From: Norana najaformis
Lineage: Eukaryota; Annelida; Clitellata; Crassiclitellata; Hormogastridae
Assembly: GCA_964023275.1 (NCBI GenBank)
Contig: OZ029921.1
Location: 13,521,806 to 13,585,805, forward strand
Direction of reading: 5' to 3'
DNA: 64,000 nucleotides
Shown here piece after piece: positions 48,501 through 60,500 of this stretch (positions within the stretch are counted from its first letter, which is position 1; the number at the start of each line of letters is the position of its first letter). The position numbers and the translations under genes are program-made. The notes under the pieces were generated by a model, which was not told the origin of the DNA, did not search any database, and was given only the letters and a program-made list of their open reading frames with translations.

Positions 48501-51500
48501 TACCCAGAGGTATTTTTACCAAAGGTGTCATGCAACCAAGGGCTAAATAAAATCAGTCCAGAGAAGAAATAATGAATCTGAAGATTATAACTCATAAATA
48601 TCCAGCAGTGAATAGGTACCAGGGAACTGCCAGCATTAAAGTGTTAGACCACTGTTGCAAGGTGTTGGAAAATGTAGCTGGCTTCTCTCGAATCACAGGA
48701 AACGCAGGAGAGACAACACCAAAGGCCCGTGAGAAATGCCAGGCCACTGCTGTTGATTGGGCTGAGTGTCTCAAGGGCCAGCAAAACAAAATAATTTGAG
48801 CAAATATGCATCAACAAGCAGTATTTTGCACATTTTCTGATACCAGCAATTTCATCAGCTCCACTGCCCGACACAGAAGTTCTGCAGATAAGAGGGGGCC
48901 ACGGTATCCGTGCTGTGAAATCTCAAGTTAGACTGAGACCTGAACACAATGGATAGGGTTAGTCTGTCAGGTCTCTCACCATCAGTTCTCAATAGACTAG
49001 GTGGCTCTTTAAAGATAGGATGGCCAACAAATTAGATAATTCAGAACAGCACGTTTGGCAATGCGGCCTCAGCCCAACAAACAAGAAAACCCACACGAAC
49101 ATCCAAAGCCACCAGTGATCTATGGGGCAGAAATGTGGTTCACACAAACTGGCTCTGAGGCAGAGACCACAGCTATTAATTGTAATGAGAAATTTATGTA
49201 GCACTGCTTCAAGAGAAACTAATCAGAGGTGCTTTTTACGCCAGCCTAAACAACATTATATGTCGTTAAGTACAGAAAGTTCAACAGCTGGCAAGCAATG
49301 CTCAGATAGCTACAAAAGTCACCAGTGTTAGGCTCCTGCAAACATGCAGAGCCAATCCAACAGGCTTCCCTCCAGAGTTCATAGATGACATGATGTTCCA
49401 GGTTCCTGGGCCATCTTGCACTGAGGCTGAGGAACAACGAGCATATACATATATTAAGCTTCTATTCTGAATTCATAAGAGTCAAAAACTGTCAAATCTG
49501 AAACCTTATACCCAAGACTTTTCCAAACTTAGAAGGCTGTTAGTAAGCTAACAATTCCAGCTTTCATGGCTTCAGCATTTTAGTGAGGGGTCAGCACTGG
49601 GTCATTCTCCTTGTGGTGCCACAAATGAACTTCACAATCTGCAGAAAGTAGTATTCTTACATGCATAAAAATACATGTATGTGCAAATGTAGTGCCTGAT
49701 AAACCTAACTAACCTATTGGTGACTGACATCATGACACTCACCTCAACCTCATTGGCATTGATCATCTGTTGAAGCTTGATCATGGCATCTTCACTGGTT
49801 ACATTTTGTTGCAACAAGCGCTGTTCCAGATTTCGACAGGTAGCATCCAGTTCGTCATTTCTCAGTTTCACCTCTTTCAGTTCTATTGCAACGCCCTCTA
49901 GTGCCCTCTCTCTCTCCTGCAGTAATGTCTTCAGCTCCGTCACTCGACTCGTCATAGAAGACAACACCTCCTGATGTTTATAAAGCACACATTAATTAGC
50001 TTGTAATTTAAGTATAACAGTATACTCAGAAAGATTATTGCTTAATAACAACTGTAGCACGTGCATTGAGTGAGCATATAAAAGTATTAATTTAATATAG
50101 TTTTAATATCTCATAACTGCATAAAAAAACACCTTCCCACAAGATTAGATATCATATTTAGCTCATGAGCTTATGTTTCATGACATTTGTGTTTATTTAG
50201 CTTAAGTAAGAATCAGTATTTGCATATTTACAGTCCCAATCTGAAAATCCCAAGCCAGTTCTCAAGGTGATTAACAGAAACCAACTTCAGAAAATCAGAG
50301 TAAATGGAGACAGAAAGAAAAGAAACAGTGGAAGCCAACGGCAGAAGACAAGAGCAGATGGAGACAGAGAGGAGAGAAAGGATGGAAGAAATGATAAAGT
50401 TGCAAAGAACAAGAAAAGCTGAGTTACAGATGCACAGACGGCAAATTAAGCCCAGAGATTACAAGCAGAAGTCACAGAAAAGATGAGATGTGCCAAACTG
50501 GAAGCCACAGAGAAATTGAGACAGGCCGAGTTAGAGGTCCAAAGAAAACAGATGGAGACATAGAAGCAACAGGTTTAAGCGGAACTGAAAGCCACGCACA
50601 CACACACACACACACACACAGAGATTAAAAAACAGTTGGAGATGGAGAGGCAGCAGTTTAAGTTAGAAAGACAAGTGCAAATAGCAGTCAAGTGTAACAG
50701 ACAGGAAATGAAAGAGACACAACTGAGCGAGATGACAACAGAACGAGAGGGGTGAAGAAAGCAAATGGAGATTAGGGAGAAGTTACAGCAGCAAGAACAA
50801 GAATAAGAACAGAAGAGAAAGAGATGATGCAGCAGAGGTATGAGGGAAAGGAAAAGTAGATTAGAAGAATGGCAGAAGGAAGAAAGAGAGGAAGAGAAGA
50901 AGAAATTTGAAGAGGAGGAGCCATTGTTATATCAAAAATGAAGAAAATTGGGATTCAATGAAACATGTTTTACCAAAGATGACTTAGCAGAAATTCCTGT
51001 ATATGTTGAAACAGTCCAGAATTCTTTTGACAGTTTTGGTGTTGAAAAACAATTTTGGGTTAAAACGCTGTTACCTTTAATGACTGCAAAAGCTAGAACT
51101 GTTTTGAATCGTTGAATCACACCGATTTTGATAATTATGAGCATGTCAAAGAACATATTTTGACAGAGTTTAAATTTACATCTAGAGAGTACGGAGCACG
51201 GATGAAGTCTCGGTCTCGAGAAGTACCTAGCGTCTTGTCTCAGAAAGAATGGCCAATGTCTCAGTCTAACCCTAGGGTAAGACATCACACCTGTTCAGGT
51301 GTTGTGGGCAAATCCCGTGATTCAATGTTTGTGAAAAGTTGAAAAAACCGAAACAGTGCCCATTGATAACACCATGTGTAGACTGACTATGCGTAAATAA
51401 GTTCACCATGATGCAAGAAAATCAAGACTGCATTTTTCTCGAGTTAACAACAAGCTTCAAATCAGGTTCAGTTCAAAGCCTAATCAACTGATAACTTTGG

Positions 51501-54500
51501 AAGGTCACCTACAGTGTCCAAATGAAAAACTCCTGCTCACGGATGGTTTTTACATTTAGACCAGGTGGTTTGATTCAAGAATAAACTGCAATGAAAGCAA
51601 TCTCAATGTCACACAATAACACCTGCAGACTTTGAGGTTGCTATTAGTACTATCACACACTTGCTAATGAAACAAAAAAGCCTACTCACCTCCTTCTTTA
51701 AGTCTGTCTTCAACAGTCGCTCGCACTCTGCACCAAGTTCATTAACATTTTGCTGCAGACCCATAACCTTTTCCCTATCCGCAGCCAACTGACTTTGGTG
51801 TAGCTGTAGCTCACTTTGCAATAATTCAATTGTTTTTAATGCCTCCATTAGTTGCTGATCCTACACATGATTGCAGACAAGAGTAATTAATTAACACCAT
51901 ACAAGAGAACCGGATGGATTGGAAAGGTAAAATCTTGACAAAGTCCAATACAGTCCAAAGAAAAATTCAACTTTTCAGGGTGGTAAGGTGTGAGATTGGT
52001 AACACGCTTCAGACATCTGCATGTACTGTTCGATTCTCGCTTCAATCGAGAATCTGTTTTGAGCAACGTGACCCACAAGAAAAGTTGTCCAGTTGTTGAA
52101 TTGTCATGGTAATGTTTGCAATTCAGCCAAAATATCTTTCACCTCTAAGTAATAAATGGGCACCTACATTACTTTACGTGATCAACATTTTGACATAGCA
52201 AGCAGGTAATATTATTGTTAATGATTTTTAATAGATGTCAACAATTGGGCTTTGAACCGTTAACTTTCCTGTTTCTTAGCACAGTATTAAATCAAATAAT
52301 GACAGATTTTGATTTTAGAAATTATAATTAAACGAACAGTTCAATTACAACAGTTCTTGAATTGTCACAGTTTCTAAATCCATGACATCTGTAACTTTCA
52401 TCTTAGCACACACCAGACCAATGCTACAAATCTCAGTGCTCTCTCAACAATGTAGTTGCTTCCACTTATATAAGTCTATTCCTGCCAAGACAGCATACCA
52501 GTACAAACTGGTTTAGACCGGCCTCCCAGTATTGCACAATCATGGGTTTTCCAAAACCCACTGACTCATCACAACACAGGCTGCACGAGCGCCCACATGA
52601 AAAAATACTCATCGGCAGTAATTATTGCAGACGTCGGCAATAATTATTGTGGACATTGGCAATAATTATTGCCAAAGTCAGTTCACCTACCTGCAGGGCA
52701 TCCAGCCAATCATGCTTGTGATCTGTGCATGTAAAAACAAATCAATAACCCGATGATTCATGGAAATTTCCTATGTAAAGGTGCACTTAAAACTTATTGA
52801 CTAAGCAGCACAATATTACGTTCACAATTATTAACAAAAACTTGGATGGCGAGTCAGCTGGTGATCCATTTACCTTAACTCCCGTCTCTTGCTGGAGCTG
52901 AACTAGAAGCTTTTCTTTAACCTGTTCCAATTCTTCAGTTTTTGAAATCGAACTCTAAAAAGAAAATTTAAAGAACTTTCTAGAATGGTTGAAAATAATT
53001 AATATTCACCGAAGAGTAATTTAAATTCTCCTACTTAAAGCTGTAACCTAACAGACATGTTCTTTACCTTTCAAAAGATCAGTCATACACTTCACAGACA
53101 GTTTTGGTCATCCCTTTTACATCTGACAAGCTAAGCATAAAACATATGCAATCTCAGTTAGTTCAGCTCTGTGTTCAGTCCTTGGTGACCACTCATCTGT
53201 CTCTCAGATTCAGTCATGCATTTTAGTTGTTTAAATCTGAAAAATATATTTGTCATCAAAACTTTATAGCAATTCAACAACATACTTCTGCTGAACATGA
53301 AAATGTCCGCACATCCAATAATACACTAAAGAAAATTTGCTCCAGTGCCAGTCATATATCGCATTCCATTGGAGCCAAGATTTACATAACAATGCAGTAC
53401 AGTAGAGGTGCAATAACCTGCAATTTTTAATGCAAGAAAACATTTAACATGTCATAAGTTTGCGGACCCCTCCTTGACAGACCTTGTCTAGTGGTGGTTG
53501 CTAGAAAGTGGTGCATAAGTAAGTAACAGTGCTGTTTATCTACAGTATATAAGTTTAGAATCAGCATAACAGAGAATCTATAAAACTGCACAGAAGTTCT
53601 GCCTTTTAAAGGTTGCCAGTCTTTGTTTTTCTTGCACCATTCACTGTAATTCAGGTAATAGCTTTAGTGTCATAGAAGCAAATAATAAATTAGTGTCAGG
53701 TTTTACATTTGAGAATTCAAAAAGTATAGATGATAGGCCCTGCCCTCCCAGAGTGGCTGGTTTTATTATACTCCATTCAATTGTTGGCCAACCTAACCTG
53801 CTGTTTCTCACTTGAAATGACCTCCTGTAAAAGGGAAGCCAAATGGATCACAAGAAACTGTGAAAAGCCTGTTGCTTATCAGCACACTGAGGACAACTTG
53901 TTTGATTTAATGTCCCACGTCACCTTCAAAGAATCTTTAGGTTGTGCCAGTGTGTGGGATATATGATGTTGGAAGTCTCCTGCAGAAACACAGGACATTT
54001 GCCTATCTAACTTACTTCTGTTAAAAAGCCATGTTTTAAAAGCATTTCTGAGGGGTCCTTAAAAGGTACTATACTAGGCTGACTAGAATTATTTTTTGAA
54101 AACCTAGGACACTTCGTAAAAATTCAGTGACTTTATGACTGACAGAAGAAAAAGGCAAATCCAGGGTGGAGTGCCAGCTTTCAACCCATTTTGGAACATC
54201 TAACATACAAAATTTTCATGACAAATTATTTTTTCAATTTCAGATGAAAACAAAGATATCTGCACTGGTTAATTAAACATAAACCAATGATTGTGACACT
54301 GTTATAATATAGTTATTTAAGATTGGTGGCAAACATTTTGCATAATGTCTGACATTTATAAGACAACATATAAATGGCTGTGCTGGGTATGTTGATTTGC
54401 AGAGAATAGACTTAAAATTTTAAGATAATGATGCAAAATTATTGCATATTGAAAAAACAAGACATATTTAAATGTTATCAAAAGTCATCAGGACACCAAC

Positions 54501-57500
54501 AGAAAATCCCGGAAAAACCAAGGCATCTGGCCAGTCTGCATTTTGCAGGTGTTCAGATACATACATATAGACATATTTGCCAAGTAAGAAATAAAGTTCA
54601 TTTATCAACAAACCCACTTTACATGCAGAACCCTTGGCACCCAAGACCTGCATACTAATAGATCTGCACTGCATTGCTAAGTAACAGGCAATTTCAGCTG
54701 CTTTTGAACAACAGTTGACACTTTACAATTCCCCTGCAAATTGTCTTGACTCACTTTTAAGCAGAGCTCTAATCTGTTAACTTCATCTCTTGTAGTTTTC
54801 ATTCTTTCTTCAACGTCTTTCAGTTGCTCAGAAGTAAAATCAAGGGTCGCTTGCAACATCTCTTCTCTGTCCTAAAGAAGAAATTATCTGTCTTTGAGAA
54901 ATAACTAGTAAAAAGCCATGAAAGCACTTTTTAAATAATGTAGAAAAACACCCTATGAAATATGAATTTTTTTATTTTTCTGATAAATTATGTCAAACAA
55001 TACACAGTAAATATTAATTAACAATAAAAAATGAAAATAAAATATTAACCCTTTGCATGCCACAGGTGAAAAACTGCAACATCAGAAAACTTTCTAGGTC
55101 CACCAAAGATGCAAGATTGCAACATTGCTCACTAAAAAGGTTGGAAGTTAGGGATTCAGCATTTGTCCTAAGTAAATAAGATAACCATTAATTAGGGCAA
55201 TAAATAGGCTACAATTTTTCTCCGATAAATGGAATAGTTACAGAAATATTTGACCTGAAAGTTGGAGATCTGTTTTTAAATCACATTTTATGACTGCAGC
55301 GGAGAATGAAGAAGTAAGTATGATTGTTGGCAATTCAGTCAGATGAAAAGTTAATATCGAAAGATTTTACGCATTTATAGGCAGCAGGACAACAGTATTG
55401 TAAGTACTATTCATATTAACGATTTACAGAACTTCTCAAGCAATAATGCAAGCGCTACCAGCAATGATGTCGGCTGTCGCTGTGTCTCGTAGACTAGGGT
55501 TTTTGCCAGCTTCTGATAAAGGCTGGTCAAACAATTTTACAAAAAGGTCCTGCTCGTAGATGCAATAGATGCATCAGCGTTTGATATATTTTCAGTTTCT
55601 GACTAGAATTACTGGTTCAGATTGTCCCTGTAAATTGTAATTGTAATCAAAAATTTATAAGGCGCCACTTCAAGGTATACTCATCAGAGGCACTCCTGGC
55701 CCAATGACCCAGAACCACTGGGCAACAAGTAGGTCTTCAAGCGCTTGCAGAAGAGAGTAGCAGAAAGGCTGAGAAGTTCATGCTGCAGGTCACCAGGCAG
55801 GCAGTTCCAAGATCTAGGGCCAGCCATGGTAAAACTTCTGCGCTGACTGTTCGAGCCAATGGGACAAGCAAGTCACCAGTCTGCAGCCAGGGACAGAGGA
55901 AGTCAGAACACAAAGCTCCCTTAGGTAGTGAGGGGTGCACCAAGTGAGACAGTTACGTACAAGAGTCAGAATTTTGAATTTAATACATTCCCAAATAGGC
56001 AGTCAGTGCAATTCCTCAGACATGAAGGCCAAGATGTGGCCAAACCTAACTATCCTTCCAATCACGTGAGCAGCAGCATTTAGGACAGACTGAAACTTCT
56101 AGGCAACATTGGTTGCAACCTTTTCACTTTCCTTCTGATCTAGGACTTTGTAAAAATGCCCTGGATGACATAACTTAACGTAGAGATGCCTGGCTTGAGA
56201 TCTTATCATACCAAGCAAAAAGTTAGAGATAATTCTGAAGTTTTTCACCTAAATGGCATCACACTTCTTTGCTCTGCCATTTCAAAACATAACCATGCGA
56301 AGTTTGACTGCTCCTATCTAATATCAGTGAATACTGGAGATTTCCTAATCACCCAGATTGCTAAATGAGTGTTGAAGAAAGCAATAGCGAATAGTGCATT
56401 CAAAAATGGTGATTTTACCTACCAAACCAGCCACGACAAAGATACCTGATTTGAAAGTTGTGTCAAAAAGAAATATACTGTCTTATCCAGCAAAATATGG
56501 TTACAATTTAAATCATGAAAATTTATTTCTAAACCTGTTTTGTACAAAAATGATAAACTTGACAATCATAATCAAAATTAGTTCAAATCTGGAATATCTA
56601 TAAACTTTATTATAGTGAAACAGCAATGTTACCAATTTATATACTAACGTGCAACACTCGTTTGGTTACACGCATTAAATGCATGAGCTAAAATTTTCAA
56701 TAAACCCTAACAAATGTATCAATTGAAAAAATTTTGAAAGTCTATTTCTTACAACTGGTCCTTTTTTGGGTTTAAGGTCACATATTTTCCAATTTTGCAG
56801 TCAACTAATGCCAAGTTTCAGGTATTCAGACAAAAAGGCCAGAAGCAGAGAACATAGTGAAAATTCATTTAATTCAATAACATGTAGTCACAACCTGTAT
56901 GCTGAAAGGGTTTCATCTCACAAACTGCGTGGCAACATCCTTAATATAGATGTTTAGCTGGGCATCACAAAAGGGCTTCAATCGACTGGAGGGCACATCT
57001 CACAGTTATGCTTAACATTAATCAGTAATGAGTAATTAAAAGCAAAATGATGTTAATGATTTAGTATAATTCTTAATCTAATGAATCAAATTTTACTGGA
57101 AATAATAAATTGCACCTGAAGTTGGTCTCTTTCCTCAGAAGCCAGTTCAAGATCTTCTTTAACTTTACCAAGTTCAATGTTCATTTTCATCAGCTAATCA
57201 ACCATAGAATCAACAAGAAATAAACAGAAACACAAACAGATTGCATATGAGAAATGGCCAAATTTTGCTCTTAAGCATTTAGAAGTTATAGTTTTAGTTG
57301 CTGCTTATCAAAATGCTTCACAACTGTATTTCCAAGTTTTCATTTTGAAGGTTCTTATGCCATTTGGATTTTGTACACTTCTTCGGCAAACGTTTCTCAG
57401 CACATGATGCCTCGTGGTTAAAATGACATGGTTAAAATGCTTGAGATAAGAAAAAGCCAATTTGGTTACCATATAACACATTTTAAAATGATGCTAGGAA

Positions 57501-60500
57501 AATCATTGAAGCTGTTTTGCTACATGCATTCATTAAATCACATCAACTATACAATAAAAGAAGCATAAAAACTGTATGGAAGCCCAGATCCCAGACATAA
57601 CTCAACTGTGTACAAAACCCCTTAAGAAACTTTAATGTTACAGCCAAATGCTTGGCAGCTACTAAGTCAAATCCAATAAATTCCATTTAAATGCTCAGGG
57701 AAAGCAATTTCGAAAAATTTAACATCAGCAAACACAAGACATACCTAAAGCCATATTTAAAATATTAGCATATTTTTATATTAAAAACCAGGATCCATAT
57801 ATAAAGTCTTGAGCATAGGCATATAATGAAACCAAGAGACATGGTTAAAATGTCATCTGGCTGACTTCTGGTCCAGTGCTTCTAATCTCTAGGGCAGTCA
57901 TGTTGTTATTTCACTGTCATGTGTTGTTTTATTGAAACATCTAAAAATTCAAACATTTTCTGCTGCAGCAGAGTAAAATGTGTTTTGTCTAAAATGAAGG
58001 AAGGTCTGCCAGATACTTCATCTGACAAAATTGTAAAGTATCATTAATTAAGTTCATTGTTACATAAAAGAAAACTGCCGAAAAAGTTTATGATCAATTC
58101 CAAGAATACCTGAGTTTCAAACCGTGCAACCTCTTTATCCTTGGTAGTTCTGTACTCTTTTGCTTCATTCCTAACTTCTGTCAACTTCTTGTCAGCTGCC
58201 TCATTCATAATTCGCAAATCTTGCAATTCACTCGTCAAAACTAATAAAGGATCAAGTTAAACAAATTTTTTAATGATTCTGCATTAAGTAGCTTCTAAAA
58301 GATGAAATGGAAGGCAAAGCAAAAAAGTCTGACAGCTGAAGAGGCTAGTTCAAATTCGATGTAGATATCATTTTATAATCTGATTTAGCCTTTCGTATAG
58401 CATGATTAAATGTAATGAAAAAACAACAATTCACCGAGCAGCTTGAAACTTCATAAAGCATAAATTTGATCTAATCTAATGAATTCTGTAGTATCTTCAT
58501 CAAAATGCATGAGGCATCAATCGACGGCTGCTTCAAGTGAAACAATAGTCAAAAATCATAGTTGATTGGAAAAGTCCAGTCGAAATCTGACACATCATTT
58601 TCAGGCTATGGTGGAAATTCAAGCATTGATTTGAATTCTGGGAAAAAGTCAGAAAGTGAAAGAGATAAGATAGTAAACAACGACAAAGGTTAGAGACCGA
58701 TTTCCAGAGTTCAGAATAACGATAAGGTTTTCAAATTACTTGAGGGCTGAAATAGGTGCGGGGAAAGACGCAAGTTTCAGGTGTGATTTATGAAGGAAAT
58801 GGTGAGTGCAACATCATCCAAATATCTTGGTGTGTATGTAGATCAACATTTAACCTGGAGTGAGCACATAGTACACATATCAAGAAAAATTGCAAAAAAT
58901 ATCAATGTTCTGTATTTATCACTGTGTACCTAAGTCTACCTTACAAGGATTCCACTATTTGTTAATATTTCCCTACTTCTCATACAGTAACATATCTACA
59001 CCTCACGTTCAAAGCCCTTGCAAGTCCTCCAGTTTGCAAGTACTAAGCCCATGTTTAATTCACACAAAATATTACGCCTATAGAACATTACCAGGTACCA
59101 AATTGATCTATTTATGTACCGTTATCATCACAGATTGTTACCTGCGACCTTTGATAACTTCTTTGGGCAAGGTACATCGATACACAGCCACAACACTAGG
59201 TCCTCCAGGCATTACTGTTGTCATGAGCTCATTCTAATGTAACGAAGCTCTCTGTAAAATGCTCTGGCCCTAAACTAAGGAATACTCTTCCACCTGAACT
59301 CACTCAAGTTCCTGGTCTTGGTCTCTTTACGGCACACTTGAAATGCCACTTATTGTCCTCACAAATTTAAATTGTTCACCATGATCTATTACTTTCACTT
59401 CCTTTCACTTTGCACTGCACTGTTTGGGTTTATCTTGTACAAAACTGTACTTGACTTTGAACCAATTAAGAGTTTATATGCCACATTGTATCAGCCACCT
59501 ATATATCACTTACGTGGAAGGTTAATCCATACTGTAGGGGGTTGTCCATAAAGGATGCCCGCATAAAATGACCTACTTTGGACCTTGTCCCCCTTGTCCG
59601 CATCTGGCCTTTCCCTCCCCTCCCCCTGTGCAGATGTCCACACTTCAAAGCCAGTGGAAAATAAGATACCAACATCATGAAAAACGTCATTAATAAACTA
59701 CTTGATCTATCTTATGTAAAAGAACCTCACAATGGCACCATACATGGCTAACAGATCTACACAGATGTGACTGAAGATAGGTTGAAAACTTGACACGTTT
59801 CTTTAGCTGTCTGTGACAGAACATTACTATTGATGAATCAGTACAGTACAGAGTGTTTGTTGTTGAAGTTGTTGTTTAAAGCACAGGTAATATTAAAACC
59901 TGTGTACATGTACCAAAGTTATATGCGGAAGTCTGCATAGGTCATAACCCTCCCTCCCCGTTGTCTGCAACTGTCTGCATTTGCATGCTTCCTCCCTCCC
60001 TCCCTCCCTCTTTACGGACATCTTTTATGGATGACCCCTAGCTGGACATTTGTCCCTTCTGGATTGCTCCTTTGATGCCAGCACTTGTAATATCTTAGGT
60101 GAAACTGTTGCAACTGTGTAGATTGTTGGTTGTTGGTGATTCAATAACACAAATTGTCTTAAAAAAGGAAGGCCACTGTGCCACCAAGTCCATTTTGCTG
60201 AGGTTCATTAGGAGAGAAAAGTATGGAGTTATGTCCGAAATCAAAGGTGTGTTACACAGTTGGAGCCAAGTTTCACTAAGAGCAAGAATTTCTACCAAAT
60301 GATCCCAGACGTAATTTTGAAGTGAGGAGTTAATCTAGATAGAATGAATGTTAACGTGGCAGAAGTTACCAGTTTCAAGATGACAAAGACTATGGCTTAG
60401 CACAGTGTCACAAGAAATAAGCAGCAGAAGGTAAAGCAGCAACAAATAATTCTAAGTTTTGTACCTAGAAATAAATTTCGGAGAAATGAATGTATGGTGA

